Positions 16,322-25,151 are shown, counted from the first letter of the stretch. The stretch: DNA of 64,000 nucleotides from Eikenella glucosivorans (GCF_016025525.2 NZ_JACSGR010000001.1:124001-188000), one strand, 5' to 3'. Notes: generated from the letters alone by a model not told the origin. A program made the numbers and translations.

Positions 16322-17602
16322 ATGCTCCCCGCTTTCTACCGCCTGCTCACCCGCCTCCTCGGCCGCCCGCTCGCCCGCCACCTGCTCGCCAAACGCAGCC
16401 GCCGCTCCCCCGCCTACCTGCTGCACCAGGGCGAGCGCTTCGGCGAGCCGGTGGATAAACCCGTGCAACACGCCATTTGGGTGCACGCCGTATCCGTGGG
16501 CGAAACCCGCGCCGCCGTGCCGCTGGTGCAGGCCTTGCGCCGCCGCTTTCCCGACGCCCCGCTGCTGCTCACGCAAATGACGCCCACCGGCCGCGCCGCC
16601 GCCGAAAGCCTGTTTCCCGAAGCCCAATGCCGCTACCTGCCCTACGACCACCCCGCTTGGACAGCCGCCTTCCTCGCCCAGCATCAGCCGCGCTTCGGCA
16701 TCATCATGGAAACCGAAATCTGGCCGAACCTGCTGGCCGAATGCCGCCGCGCCCGCCTGCCCGTGTTCCTCGCCAACGCCCGCCTCTCCGAGCAATCCGC
16801 ACAGGGCTACCGCCGCTGGCCCTCCCTGTTTGCCCCCGCCCTGCGCAGCTTCCGCCGCGTGCTCGCCCAAACCGAAGCCGACGCCGAACGCCTGCGCGGC
16901 ATCGGCGCGGCAAACGTGCTGGTGTGCGGCAACACCAAATACGACATCGTCCCGCCCGAAGCCATGCGCCACCTGGCCGCCGAATTTAAGCAGCGCATCG
17001 GCAGCCGCCCTGTGGTGGTGTGCGCCAGCACCCGCTTCCACAACCAGCAAGACGAAGCCCTGCTGCTGCTGCAAGAATGGCGGCAGTATCAGGGCGAGGC
17101 GCTTTTGGTGATCGTGCCGCGCCATCCCGAGCGCTTCGACGCCGTGGCCGAAGCCGCCGCCGCGCTCGGCCTGCGCACGCAGCGGCGCAGCGACGGGCAG
17201 CCGGTGCGCCCCGGCACGCAGGTGTGGCTGGGCGACAGCATGGGCGAACTCTTTGCCTACTACCTGGCCGCCGATATGGCCTTCGTGGGCGGCAGCCTGG
17301 TGGACACCGGCTGCCAAAACATCATCGAGCCGATTGCCTGCGGCAAGCCCGTCCTGTTCGGCTATTCCACCTACAATTTCGCCGCCGCCTGCGCGGGCGC
17401 ATTGGCCGCCGGCGCCGCGCTGCAGGTGGCCACGCCCGCCGAATGGTATGCCGCCGTGCAACACTGGCTGGCGCACCCCGCCAAACGCGAGTGCTTCTCC
17501 GCCCAAGCCGCCGGCTTTATCCAAGCCCACCAAGGCGCCAGCGAGCGGATTGCCGAAGCCGTGTGCGCGGCTTTGGCAGAGACTGCCGAAGAGGCTACCT
17601 GA
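16322..17602 (+). CDS. waaA: 3-deoxy-D-manno-octulosonic acid (Kdo) transferase
   Basis: WaaA adds Kdo to lipid IVA on the inner face of the cytoplasmic membrane, the first step of lipooligosaccharide core assembly. I choose the ATG at 16322 (MLPAFYRLLTRLLGRPLA), which gives the usual N-terminal membrane anchor and 426 residues; the upstream extension encodes only repeat DNA. IWVHAVSVGETRAAVPLVQAL, the METEIWPNLL motif, FVGGSLVDTGCQNIIEP and GKPVLFGYSTYNF are family signatures. The stop codon TGA lies inside an uptake sequence (GAGGCTACCTGA) that begins a terminator hairpin. Confidence 0.96.
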   Translation: MLPAFYRLLTRLLGRPLARHLLAKRSRRSPAYLLHQGERFGEPVDKPVQHAIWVHAVSVGETRAAVPLVQALRRRFPDAPLLLTQMTPTGRAAAESLFPEAQCRYLPYDHPAWTAAFLAQHQPRFGIIMETEIWPNLLAECRRARLPVFLANARLSEQSAQGYRRWPSLFAPALRSFRRVLAQTEADAERLRGIGAANVLVCGNTKYDIVPPEAMRHLAAEFKQRIGSRPVVVCASTRFHNQQDEALLLLQEWRQYQGEALLVIVPRHPERFDAVAEAAAALGLRTQRRSDGQPVRPGTQVWLGDSMGELFAYYLAADMAFVGGSLVDTGCQNIIEPIACGKPVLFGYSTYNFAAACAGALAAGAALQVATPAEWYAAVQHWLAHPAKRECFSAQAAGFIQAHQGASERIAEAVCAALAETAEEAT

Positions 17603-17619
17603 AATTTTCAGGTAGCCTT
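17591..17619 (+). terminator. near-perfect palindromic uptake-sequence terminator overlapping the waaA stop
   Basis: gaggctacctgaaa is followed directly by its inverted copy ttttcaggtagcctt, and waaA ends within the first arm (TGA at 17600-17602). ridA starts 39 bases later. Confidence 0.7.
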
Positions 17620-17657
17620 CCCCCGTTTCTCTTGTTCCCCCAAAGAAAGGATTTGCC

Positions 17658-18008
17658 ATGACCATCCGCCATCACCTCCCCGCCGCGCGCTATTCCGAAG
17701 CCGTGGTGGCCAACGGCTTTGTTTTCCTCTCCGGCCAAGTGCCGGGCAACCCGGAAGCCGGCATCGAGGCGCAAACTGCCGACGTGCTGGCGCAAATCGA
17801 CCGCATCCTGGCCGACTGCGGCTCGGATAAGGCGCACATCTGCGAGGCCGTGATCTACCTGCCCGATATGGCCGACTACGCGGGCATGAACCGCGCCTGG
17901 GATGCCTGGGTGGCGTCCGGCAAAGCCCCCGCTCGCGCCTGCGTGCAGGCTGTGCTGGCCGATGCGGGCTGGAAGGTGGAAATCAAGCTGACGGCGGTGG
18001 TGAAGTAG
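17658..18008 (+). CDS. RidA/YjgF family enamine-imine deaminase
   Basis: RidA proteins hydrolyse reactive enamine/imine intermediates released by PLP enzymes. The 116-residue protein has the family features VVANGFVFLSGQVPGNPE near the start, the AQTADVLAQIDRILADCGS helix, and PARACVQAVLADAGWKVEI, whose Arg contacts the substrate carboxylate. The ATG at 17658 follows a clear aaagaaagga site. It lies after the waaA terminator and before another uptake-sequence hairpin, so it is probably expressed on its own. Confidence 0.9.
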   Translation: MTIRHHLPAARYSEAVVANGFVFLSGQVPGNPEAGIEAQTADVLAQIDRILADCGSDKAHICEAVIYLPDMADYAGMNRAWDAWVASGKAPARACVQAVLADAGWKVEIKLTAVVK

Positions 18009-18032
18009 GCGCATTGCCACGGCGCATAAATC

Positions 18033-18077
18033 AAAAGGCTACCTGAAAACCCAAAATACGGTTTCAGGTAGCTTTTT
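18033..18077 (+). terminator. uptake-sequence hairpin between ridA and ampD
   Basis: aaaggctacctgaaaacc and ggtttcaggtagcttttt form a stem 25 bases after the ridA stop. The right arm has lost one base of the 12-mer. It can also serve ampD, which converges from the other side. Confidence 0.65.
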
Positions 18078-18103
18078 GTGTGTGATGGGCGGGTGCGGCG
18101 GGC

Positions 18104-18688
18104 TTAGGCCGCACCGTTTGCCTGCTGGCTCAACACTTCTTCCGCCAGCGGCAGGCCGGCGGCGGCGAGGCGCGGCCAGTCGAAGAAGTGGCCGGGGTCG
18201 CTTTTGCGGCCGGGGGCGATGTGCTGGTGGCCGGTGATGGCGGCGATGGGGTAGTTTGCCGTCATGCTGTGCAGCAGGGGGATGAGGGCTTGGTATTGGG
18301 CTTCGGCGAAGGGCTCGAAGTCGCAGCCTTCCAGCTCGATGCCGAGGGAGAAGGCGTTGCAGCCGCTGCGGCCTCGGTAGCTCGACACGCCGGCGTGGTG
18401 CGCGGCGTCGTGGCCGGACACAAACTGCACCACGCGCCCGCCGCGCTCGATCAGGAAATGGCTGGACACGCGCAAATCCACCAGTTGCGGGAAGAAGGGG
18501 TGCGCCTGCGGGTTGATGCGGTTGGCGAACAGGTCGCGGATGGCGCCGCTGCCGTATTCGAAGGGCGGCAGGGAGATGTTGTGCAGCACCACCAGCGAAA
18601 CGGATTCGCCGGCGGGGCGGGGGGAGAAATTGGGCGAGGGGCAATGCTCGGCGCCTTGCCACCAGCCTTGCTGCCAGTTTGGGTGCAT
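18104..18688 (-). CDS. ampD: 1,6-anhydro-N-acetylmuramyl-L-alanine amidase AmpD
   Basis: AmpD is a cytoplasmic zinc amidase of peptidoglycan recycling; it cleaves the peptide from anhydromuropeptides and so affects AmpR-type signalling where present. The 194-residue protein has the zinc ligand His36 in SLVVLHNIS, SSHFLIERGGRVVQFV, SYRGRSGCNAFSLGIELEG and the C-terminal GHQHIAPGRKSDPGHFFDW motif, which holds the other ligands. All expected features are present. No ampC or ampR is visible nearby, so its role here is most likely cell-wall recycling. Confidence 0.96.
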   Translation of the reverse strand: MHPNWQQGWWQGAEHCPSPNFSPRPAGESVSLVVLHNISLPPFEYGSGAIRDLFANRINPQAHPFFPQLVDLRVSSHFLIERGGRVVQFVSGHDAAHHAGVSSYRGRSGCNAFSLGIELEGCDFEPFAEAQYQALIPLLHSMTANYPIAAITGHQHIAPGRKSDPGHFFDWPRLAAAGLPLAEEVLSQQANGAA

Positions 18689-19246
18689 GGTGTGGGGGAA
18701 TCGAGTTGGGATGTGGGATTATAGCGCCAAAGGGAGAAGGGCTACCTGAAAGCGTGGTTTTAACGCAATTAAAAAGTCGGCAGCAAAACTCTTGCGGGAA
18801 GTGGCGTAATGACAAATTTCAGGTAGCCTTTTGCCATTCCTACCCTGTTCGCCCTTGCGCCTTATGCCGGCGCGGGCACTTCCTTTTTTTGCTTCGCCAA
18901 AGATAAGGAGGCAAAGAAAGGCGACTGCGGGCACAGGTTTGGCTTCGCCAAACTTCCCTCACTCCGCACGGTTTTCGGGCGGGCCCGAACTTGCGGCTGC
19001 GCCGCTTCGGACAGGGCGTGCCCTTGTTTCCCGAAAAACCGTGCTTTGTTCGGCTGCGCCAGCAGAGAGGATGCAGCCGCAACTGTTTGCACCAAATGTT
19101 CTGTGTTTGGTCTTAGGAGAAGGTGCCATTTTTAACTGCGTTGAAGCTATGCTTTCAGGTAGCCTCTTTCCTGCCCGAAGCACGCCGCCATGCGGCTGGG
19201 CGCAATTTTCGGTATCATTCGGTTTTCCCCGTTTTTAGGAAAATTT
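18689..19246. other. 558-bp intergenic region with repeats and a 79-bp imperfect palindrome
   Basis: I find no convincing gene. The region holds an uptake-sequence pair at about 18739-18829, a GTTTGGC/GCCAAAC mini-hairpin near 18930 and a larger inverted repeat at 18966-19044. The arms of the larger repeat are GCACGGTTTTCGGG and its complement with one extra base. A third uptake sequence (19157-19168) follows a TTTTTAACTGCGTTGAAGC block. The M16 protease gene starts at 19247. Confidence 0.6.
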
Positions 19247-20557
19247 ATGTTCCGTTCCTTGCTTGTGGCCGCCGCGCTGGCGGCCTGTGTGTTGCCGGCA
19301 GCGGCGCAAACGCAGTCGCGCGTGCTGGCCAACGGTATGAAGGTGATTGTGCGCGAAGACCACCGTGCGCCGGTGGTGGTTACGCAGCTTTGGTTTAAGG
19401 TGGGCAGCGCAGACGAGCACACGGGCAAAACCGGCCTGAGCCATGCGCTGGAGCACATGATGTTTAAAGGCACGCCCACCGTGCCGGCCGGCGAATTCAG
19501 CCGCCGCATTTCCGCGCTGGGCGGCAACGACAACGCCTTCACCTCGCGCAACGAAACCGTGTACCACCAAGAATTTGCCGCCGCCAACCTGCCGCAGGTG
19601 CTGGAATTGGAGGCCGACCGCATGGTGAACCTCAATTTCAGCGATGCCGATTTCGAAAACGAAATGAAGGTGATCCGCGAAGAGCGCCGCCTCACTACGG
19701 ATAACGACCCCGGCGGCAAAATGTGGGAGCAGATCAACCTCGCCGCCTTCTCTAAGCCGGAAAACCGCGCGCCGGTGATCGGTTTTGCGCCGGATCTGGA
19801 TGTGCTCAAGCCGGAAGATTTGCGCGCTTGGTACCGCGCCTGGTATGCGCCGCACAATGCCACGCTGGTGATTGTGGGCGACGTGAAGGCGGGCGAAGTG
19901 TTGGATCATGTGGACAAGCTGTTCGGCAACCTGCCCGACCATCCGCTGCCCGCGCGCAATGATTTAAACGAGCCACCGGCCGCTGCCCACAGCTCCGCCC
20001 GCGCCACCGCGCCGGTGAGCTCGCCGGTGATGGGGCTGGCCATCAAAGTGCCCGCCCTGCGCCAGGTGGACGACAAGCTGCCCTACGCGCTGAATATGCT
20101 GGCCAACGTGCTGGATGGCGGCCTCTCCGCCCGCATCGAGCGCAATCTGGTGCGCGGCAGCAAAATCGCCACGGAAGCTTCTTTAAGCTACGACATGCTC
20201 ACCCGTGCGCCGGATGTGCTGCTGTTTAGTGGCACGCCCGCGCCCAATGTGAAGCCGGAGCAGCTCACGGCGGCGTTTTTGGGCGAAGTGCGCAAGGTGG
20301 CCGAGCAGGGCGTGGGCGAAGACGAATTGGCGCGCGTGCGCAACCGCATTTTGGCCGCGCGCGAGTTTGCCAAAGATTCGATGGAAACCCAGGCTTCCAC
20401 CCTCGGCTCGCTGGAGTCGGCCGGCTTCTCTTATGAAGACGAAGAGGAAATCCGCCGCCGCCGCTTGGAAGTGAGCGCCGAAGAAGTGCGCGAGGCCGCG
20501 CGCTGGCTCTTGGCGCAGAAGCACGCCACCGTGGTGCTGTATCCCGAGGCCAAGTAG
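19247..20557 (+). CDS. periplasmic M16 zinc metallopeptidase, catalytic partner
   Basis: A 436-residue insulinase/processing-peptidase family protein. The ATG at 19247 gives a signal peptide (MFRSLLVAAALAACVLPAAAQ), so it is exported. The inverted zinc motif HALEH (HxxEH) with the downstream Glu in the ETVYHQEF and EADRMVNL region is intact, so this copy should be an active protease. It is followed 145 bp later by a second M16 gene lacking the motif. Such pairs, like PqqL/YmxG-type or mitochondrial MPP alpha/beta, often form heterodimers; that interaction is inferred from family knowledge. Confidence 0.92.
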   Translation: MFRSLLVAAALAACVLPAAAQTQSRVLANGMKVIVREDHRAPVVVTQLWFKVGSADEHTGKTGLSHALEHMMFKGTPTVPAGEFSRRISALGGNDNAFTSRNETVYHQEFAAANLPQVLELEADRMVNLNFSDADFENEMKVIREERRLTTDNDPGGKMWEQINLAAFSKPENRAPVIGFAPDLDVLKPEDLRAWYRAWYAPHNATLVIVGDVKAGEVLDHVDKLFGNLPDHPLPARNDLNEPPAAAHSSARATAPVSSPVMGLAIKVPALRQVDDKLPYALNMLANVLDGGLSARIERNLVRGSKIATEASLSYDMLTRAPDVLLFSGTPAPNVKPEQLTAAFLGEVRKVAEQGVGEDELARVRNRILAAREFAKDSMETQASTLGSLESAGFSYEDEEEIRRRRLEVSAEEVREAARWLLAQKHATVVLYPEAK

Positions 20558-20562
20558 GCGGC

Positions 20563-20648
20563 AAAGGCTACCTGAAAAAGTGTGGAAGCCAAAACCCTGC
20601 CGCCATTTCAGATGCACGCCTGCCCACCGAATATTTTCAGGTAGCCTT
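20563..20648 (+). repeat. inverted uptake-sequence pair between the two M16 genes
   Basis: Facing copies at 20565-20576 and about 20636-20647 with 60 bp between them; another copy follows at about 20660. They may attenuate transcription between the two protease genes. Confidence 0.55.
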
Positions 20649-20702
20649 CCCGCCTCAGGCAGAGGCTACCTGAAAACCTGTTTCCCCTTTTAGGAGTAAC
20701 CC

Positions 20703-22052
20703 ATGAAACCCTTTTTCCGCATCCTGCTGCTGGCCTGCCTGCTGCCCGCCGCGGCACTGGCCGAGGATATCCCCATCCAGCGCTGGCAAACCGCCGACGG
20801 CACCAAAGTGCTGCTGGTGGAGCGGCATGAAAACCCGATTGTCGATATCGACGTGGCCTTCGACGCCGGCAACAGCCGCGACAGCGCCAATAAAATCGGC
20901 GTGGCCGATTTTGCCGCCGGCCTGATGGATACCGGCACCCAAAACCTCAACGAAGAAGCCCTGCTGGGCCGCGTGGCCGACCTCGCCGTGAGCCTTTCCA
21001 GCTACGGCGGCACCGACAGCTCCGGCGTGCGCCTGCGCAGCCTTGCCAAGGGCGACATCCTCAACCCCGCGCTCGACCTGATGCGCGACGTGCTGGCCGA
21101 GCCGCGTTTCGACCCCGCCGTGCTCAAACGCGAGCAAGACCGCGCCGTGGAAAACCTCAAGCAAAACCGCACCCAGCCCGCCTTCGTCGCCTCCATCGCC
21201 AACACGCGGCAAACCTATCCGAGCCACCCCTACGGCTACCCCGCCCGCACCAGCGAGCAGAGCATCCGCCGCATCACTCCCGCCGACCTGCATCGCTTCC
21301 ACCGCCAATACTTCACCCGCCGCAACGCCGTGGTGGCGATTGTGGGCGACGTGAGCCGCAGCCAGGCCGAAGAAATCGTGGGCAGGCTCACCGGCGGCCT
21401 GCCGCCGGGCGAACGCCCCGCCCCGCTGCCCGCCGCCGGCAACCCCGCCGCCGCGCCCACCCGCACCCTGCCCCATTCCGGCAGCCAGGCGCACATCGTG
21501 CTCGGCATGCCGCTGATCAGCCGCAACGACCCCGATTTCTACGCCCTCACCGTGGGCAACTACATCCTCGGCGGCGGCGGCTTCGACAGCCGGCTGATGA
21601 AAGTGCTGCGCGACCAGCACGGCTATACCTACGGCGCCTCATCCCGCCTCAATCCGCTGCGTGCCAACGGCCCTTTCACCCTCTCCTTCGCCACCGAGAA
21701 AAACAACGCCCGCGCCGCCCTGGCCGCCACACAGCAGGTGTTGCGCGACTTCGCCGCCCACGGCCCCACCGAAGCCGAAATGGCGCAGGCCAAAGCCAAC
21801 CTGGTGGGCAGCTTTCCGCTGCGCTTCGACACCAACGCCGAGCTGGCCGGCTACCTGAAAATCATCGGCCTCTACGACCTGCCCAGCGATTATTTGAGCC
21901 AATACCCCGCCGCCATCTCGCGCCTGAGCGCGCAAGACGTGAAAGCCGCCTGGCAGCGCCGCGTGCACGGCCTGCACAGCGTGGTGGTGGGCATGCCCTC
22001 CGCCGGCAAACCCGCTGCCGCGCCGCGCCGCACCCACGGCAGAAGGCGTTAG
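20703..22052 (+). CDS. periplasmic M16 peptidase homologue without the zinc motif
   Basis: 449 residues with a signal peptide (MKPFFRILLLACLLPAAALAED). It has the M16 fold: WQTADGTKVLLVERHENPIVDIDVAFDAG at the start and the GGGGFDSRLMKVLRDQHGYTYGASS segment in the second half, including the Arg/Tyr pair used for substrate binding. Where active members have HxxEH this protein has VADFAAGLMD, so it cannot bind zinc in the usual way. It is therefore best read as the non-catalytic partner of the preceding gene. A good site (taggagtaaccc) precedes the ATG. Confidence 0.92.
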   Translation: MKPFFRILLLACLLPAAALAEDIPIQRWQTADGTKVLLVERHENPIVDIDVAFDAGNSRDSANKIGVADFAAGLMDTGTQNLNEEALLGRVADLAVSLSSYGGTDSSGVRLRSLAKGDILNPALDLMRDVLAEPRFDPAVLKREQDRAVENLKQNRTQPAFVASIANTRQTYPSHPYGYPARTSEQSIRRITPADLHRFHRQYFTRRNAVVAIVGDVSRSQAEEIVGRLTGGLPPGERPAPLPAAGNPAAAPTRTLPHSGSQAHIVLGMPLISRNDPDFYALTVGNYILGGGGFDSRLMKVLRDQHGYTYGASSRLNPLRANGPFTLSFATEKNNARAALAATQQVLRDFAAHGPTEAEMAQAKANLVGSFPLRFDTNAELAGYLKIIGLYDLPSDYLSQYPAAISRLSAQDVKAAWQRRVHGLHSVVVGMPSAGKPAAAPRRTHGRRR

Positions 22053-22098
22053 GCCGCGGCCTGCTCGGTAATGGCAACGGCAGGCCCGTTGCCGGCCA

Positions 22099-22168
22099 AA
22101 AAGGCTACCTGAAAAAGTTTCGCTTCGCAGAAACCTCGTTGAAGCGAAACTTTTTCAGGTAGCCTTTT
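22099..22168 (+). terminator. hairpin with 28-bp perfect arms
   Basis: The two arms (22099-22126 and 22141-22168) are exactly complementary over 28 bases and include AGGCTACCTGAA plus the AAAGTTTCGCTTC extension; the loop is 14 bases. It ends in a T run on either strand and serves both the M16 gene and the converging DUF4298 gene. Confidence 0.85.
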
Positions 22169-22195
22169 ATTGGTTTCAGAAGCAACCGGCAGCCT

Positions 22196-22549
22196 TTATC
22201 CTGCCGATCCGGTTTCGTCGCCTTCCTCGTTGCGCTGCGGGTCGAGCTCGCGGGCGGCGGTGCGCAGCCAAAACCACGACAAATCATAATGCTGCTGCAA
22301 GGCGTTCCACAGGGCGTCTTCGCTCATGATGCTGTATTCGCCCTCGGTGCGCAGCGACACTTCCAAGCCTTCTTCCATGGCCTGATGGATTTCGGCGTAT
22401 TCGTTTTCGTAGAAATCGGCCAGCTCGTGCAGAACCTGCATGGCCTGCCGCCATTGCGCCTGGGCGGCTTCCAGCTCGGGCACCAGGCGCTGCCATTCGC
22501 GGTAGCGGGCTTGGATGTGGTTGATGCGTTGTTGGGCGGTTTGGGGCAT
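22196..22549 (-). CDS. DUF4298 domain protein
   Basis: A 117-residue acidic, helical protein. RINHIQARYREWQRLVPELEAAQAQWRQAMQVLHELADFYENEYAEIHQAMEEG matches the DUF4298 pattern, followed by YSIMSEDALWNALQQHY and WFWLRTAARELDP. No catalytic motif, signal peptide or membrane segment is seen, so it is probably cytoplasmic. Function is unknown. It lies upstream of the 28-bp hairpin and downstream of era, separated from era by about 140 bp that contains a degenerate uptake sequence (ggctatctgaa). Confidence 0.72.
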   Translation of the reverse strand: MPQTAQQRINHIQARYREWQRLVPELEAAQAQWRQAMQVLHELADFYENEYAEIHQAMEEGLEVSLRTEGEYSIMSEDALWNALQQHYDLSWFWLRTAARELDPQRNEEGDETGSAG

Positions 22550-22693
22550 GATGTTCTCCGGATGGTGAAAGGGCTATCTGAAAACGTAGTTTCAACGAAG
22601 TTGAAAAGAGCAGGCGGGTTTCGCCAAAGCGGCGTTTCGGCGTGGTTAAGATTGGGTTTTGCGAAGCGGGAAATATTGCGGCCAAAGGCTGGG

Positions 22694-23599
22694 CTACATG
22701 CCGAATTCGCGCAGGAAGCGCACGTCGTCTGCCCAGCCGGATTTCACTTTCACCCACACTTTGAGGAACACTTTGGTGCCGAACAGCTTTTCCATATCCA
22801 GCCGCGCTTCGGTGGAGATTTTTTTCAGCTTTTCGCCGCCTTTGCCGATGATGATGGCTTTCTGGCCGTCTTTGTCCACCAGCACGGCGATGTAGATGCG
22901 GTAGAGCCCGTCTTCCTCTTCAAACTGCTCCACCGACACGTTCACGGCATAGGGCAGCTCTTCGCCGAGATTGCGGAACAGCTTTTCGCGCACGATTTCG
23001 GCGGCGAGAAAGCGGCCGGAGCGGTCGGTGACCGCGTCTTCGGGGTAGAGCGGCGGGCCGGGCGGCAGGAAGGGGCGCAGCTGGGCGAGCAGTTCGCCGA
23101 TGCGCAGGCCGTGTTTGGCGCTCACGGCTTCCACGCCGGCAAAATCAAATTCTCGGCGCACGGTTTCGATGAATCCGTCCAGCTCGGCCTTGCTTTTGGC
23201 GCGGTCGATTTTGTTCACCACCAGCACCACCGGCCGGCTTTTCGGCAGCAGGCGCAGCACCTGGCGGTCGGCCTCGCTAAAACGCATGGCTTCCACCACG
23301 AAGGCTACGGCATCCACGCCGCCGATGGCTTCGGTTACGTTTTGGTTGAGGCGGTCGTTGAGCGCGTTGCGGTGGCTGGTTTGGAAGCCGGGGGTGTCCA
23401 CAAAGATGAATTGGGCGCGCTCGTCGGTGTAAACGCCGGTGATTTTGTGGCGCGTGGTTTGGGCTTTTTTGCTGGTGATGCTGATTTTCTGGCCGATGAG
23501 GTGGTTCATCAGCGTGGATTTGCCCACGTTCGGCCGCCCAACGATGGCCACGAAGCCGCAGCGGAAATCGGAATTGGGGTTGGGATTGTTTGAATTCAT
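22694..23599 (-). CDS. era: GTPase Era
   Basis: Era is an essential GTPase that binds the 3' end of 16S rRNA during small-subunit assembly. The 301-residue protein has G1 GRPNVGKSTL (residues 21-30), G3 DTPGF, G4 NKID and a C-terminal KH domain with IIGKGGEKLKKISTEARLDMEKLFGTKVFLKVWVKVK. It lies downstream of rnc in the same direction, as is usual, but an extra gene and an uptake-sequence hairpin separate them, so co-transcription is uncertain. Confidence 0.98.
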   Translation of the reverse strand: MNSNNPNPNSDFRCGFVAIVGRPNVGKSTLMNHLIGQKISITSKKAQTTRHKITGVYTDERAQFIFVDTPGFQTSHRNALNDRLNQNVTEAIGGVDAVAFVVEAMRFSEADRQVLRLLPKSRPVVLVVNKIDRAKSKAELDGFIETVRREFDFAGVEAVSAKHGLRIGELLAQLRPFLPPGPPLYPEDAVTDRSGRFLAAEIVREKLFRNLGEELPYAVNVSVEQFEEEDGLYRIYIAVLVDKDGQKAIIIGKGGEKLKKISTEARLDMEKLFGTKVFLKVWVKVKSGWADDVRFLREFGM

Positions 23600-23690
23600 T
23601 TGTGTTTCCTGCTGGATGGGTATGGCGGATTCGGTTTGAATCAGGGCAAGGCGGGGCAGCGCGGTTTTGGTTCAAAATGAATCCGCTATA

Positions 23691-23733
23691 TTTTTTCAGG
23701 TAGCCTGCTTTGCTATAGAGGCTACCTGAAAAA
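23691..23733 (-). terminator. uptake-sequence hairpin between the 143-residue gene and era
   Basis: Facing copies at 23695-23706 and 23719-23730 form a stem 10 bases beyond the stop of the gene at 23743. Confidence 0.6.
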
Positions 23734-23742
23734 TGGCGGGCG

Positions 23743-24174
23743 TTATTTTTTGATGCTGACTTTGTCTTCGGGGTTGCCGAACACGATTTCGGGCAGCTTC
23801 CATTGCGCCATCAGTTTGTTGAGCGCTTTGATTTTCACCATGCGCACGGGTTTGCCGGCCAAAATCGGGGCGTTGAGGGCGAAGCGGTTTACGCCGAGCA
23901 GGAAGTTGATGCATTCCTGCACCAGCATTTCGTTGCCTTCGAAGCGGATTTCGGTGGCGCTGGTGAGCATGCCGGTGCCTTTCACCCACACACCTTGGCC
24001 GTTCAGCTTATAGCCGTTCTGCTGCACCCATTCCTGCCATTCTGGCGACTGCTCGGCGCCTTCCGGCACGTGGATGCGTAGGGCGGGATAATCCTTAACG
24101 GCGTTTTTGGAGGAGAACCACAGGAAGAAGATGCCGATGCAGACGCCGAATAAGACGCTGAATATGAAAGTCAT
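23743..24174 (-). CDS. membrane-anchored protein of unknown function between rnc and era
   Basis: 143 residues. An N-terminal hydrophobic helix (FIFSVLFGVCIGIFFLWFSS, residues 3-22) should anchor it in the inner membrane. The rest is soluble and begins NAVKDYPALRIHVPEGAEQSPEWQEWVQQNGYKLNG. It contains Trp-rich segments and ends VFGNPEDKVSIKK. I do not recognise the family. Position between rnc and era is reminiscent of the DUF4845 gene near lepB-rnc in Neisseria, but the sequence does not resemble it. The ATG at 24174 follows aaaggatctca. Confidence 0.75.
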   Translation of the reverse strand: MTFIFSVLFGVCIGIFFLWFSSKNAVKDYPALRIHVPEGAEQSPEWQEWVQQNGYKLNGQGVWVKGTGMLTSATEIRFEGNEMLVQECINFLLGVNRFALNAPILAGKPVRMVKIKALNKLMAQWKLPEIVFGNPEDKVSIKK

Positions 24175-24281
24175 GATGAGATCCTTTTTTGGTTGAAACG
24201 GGCGCTATATATATAACATGCCGTTTTGTATCGGTAAATCCCGCCGATGAGGTTTATTTGCATTGGCGCAAACGGCGCGGC

Positions 24282-25055
24282 TCAGGCCTGCGGTTTGCGC
24301 GCTTTTTTCGGCTTGGCGGGCAGCGGGTGCTGCCGTTGCAGCCAATCGAGGGCTTCTTTGGCGGCGGCCTGCTCGGCGGCGCGGCGGCTGGGGGCTTGGG
24401 CGTAGGTGAGGTGGCCGAGCTCGCCCAGGTCGCAGGCGATGTCGAAGCGGGCGTCGCTGCCTTCGCCTTCTTGGTGTTCGATGCGGTATTTGGGCAGGGG
24501 CAGGTGGCGGGCTTGCAGGGCTTCCTGCAGCAGGGTTTTCGGGTCTTTGCCCTGGTTGCTCAGGTCGATATGGGCGATGCGCCGGGCAAACAGGCGGTGC
24601 ACGGTGTGTTCGGCGGCGGCGAAGTCGGCATCGAAGCTGATGGCGGCGAGCAGGGCTTCCACGGCGTCGGCGAGGATGGAGGGGCGGTCGAAGCCGCCGC
24701 TTTTGAGTTCGCCTATGCCCAGATAGAGGGCGTCGCCCACGCCCATGCCGCGGGCGATTTCGGCGAGCACGTCTTGGTTGACGAGGTTGGCGCGCAGGCG
24801 GGAGAGCTCGCCTTCGCTGTAGCCGGGGAAGGCGTCGAACAGCATTTTGGCCACGCTGTAATCCAAAATGGCGTCGCCGATGAATTCGAAGCGTTCGTTG
24901 TTTTGCGCGCTGTGGCTGCGGTGGGTGAGGGCTTGTTCGAGCAGGCGGGGGTTTTGGAAGCGGTAGCCGAGCTGCCGTTGCAGGGCGGTGAGTGCCTGCT
25001 GGCGGCGCGGGTCGGGTTTGGGACTGCTTTTGCGGGGGCGGGCGGGTTTGGTCAT
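24282..25055 (-). CDS. rnc: ribonuclease III
   Basis: RNase III cleaves double-stranded RNA in rRNA and mRNA processing. I start at MTKPARPRK (25055) rather than 25139; the extension is repeat-derived and the start gives 257 residues. The catalytic signature ERFEFIGDAILDY lies at about residues 54-66, with the second acidic site in the DAVEALLAAISFD helix. A C-terminal double-stranded-RNA-binding domain follows (DPKTLLQEALQARHLPLPKYRI ... AEQAAAKEALDWL). The basic tail KPKKARKPQA is a local feature. Confidence 0.96.
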   Translation of the reverse strand: MTKPARPRKSSPKPDPRRQQALTALQRQLGYRFQNPRLLEQALTHRSHSAQNNERFEFIGDAILDYSVAKMLFDAFPGYSEGELSRLRANLVNQDVLAEIARGMGVGDALYLGIGELKSGGFDRPSILADAVEALLAAISFDADFAAAEHTVHRLFARRIAHIDLSNQGKDPKTLLQEALQARHLPLPKYRIEHQEGEGSDARFDIACDLGELGHLTYAQAPSRRAAEQAAAKEALDWLQRQHPLPAKPKKARKPQA

Positions 25056-25151
25056 GATGGCGGGATTATATAGTGTTTGGCGGGGCGGCGCAGGACGGGG
25101 TTGCCTGAAAAGCGGGATGCGTTTTTCAGGTAGCCTCAACCGGGGTGCGGA

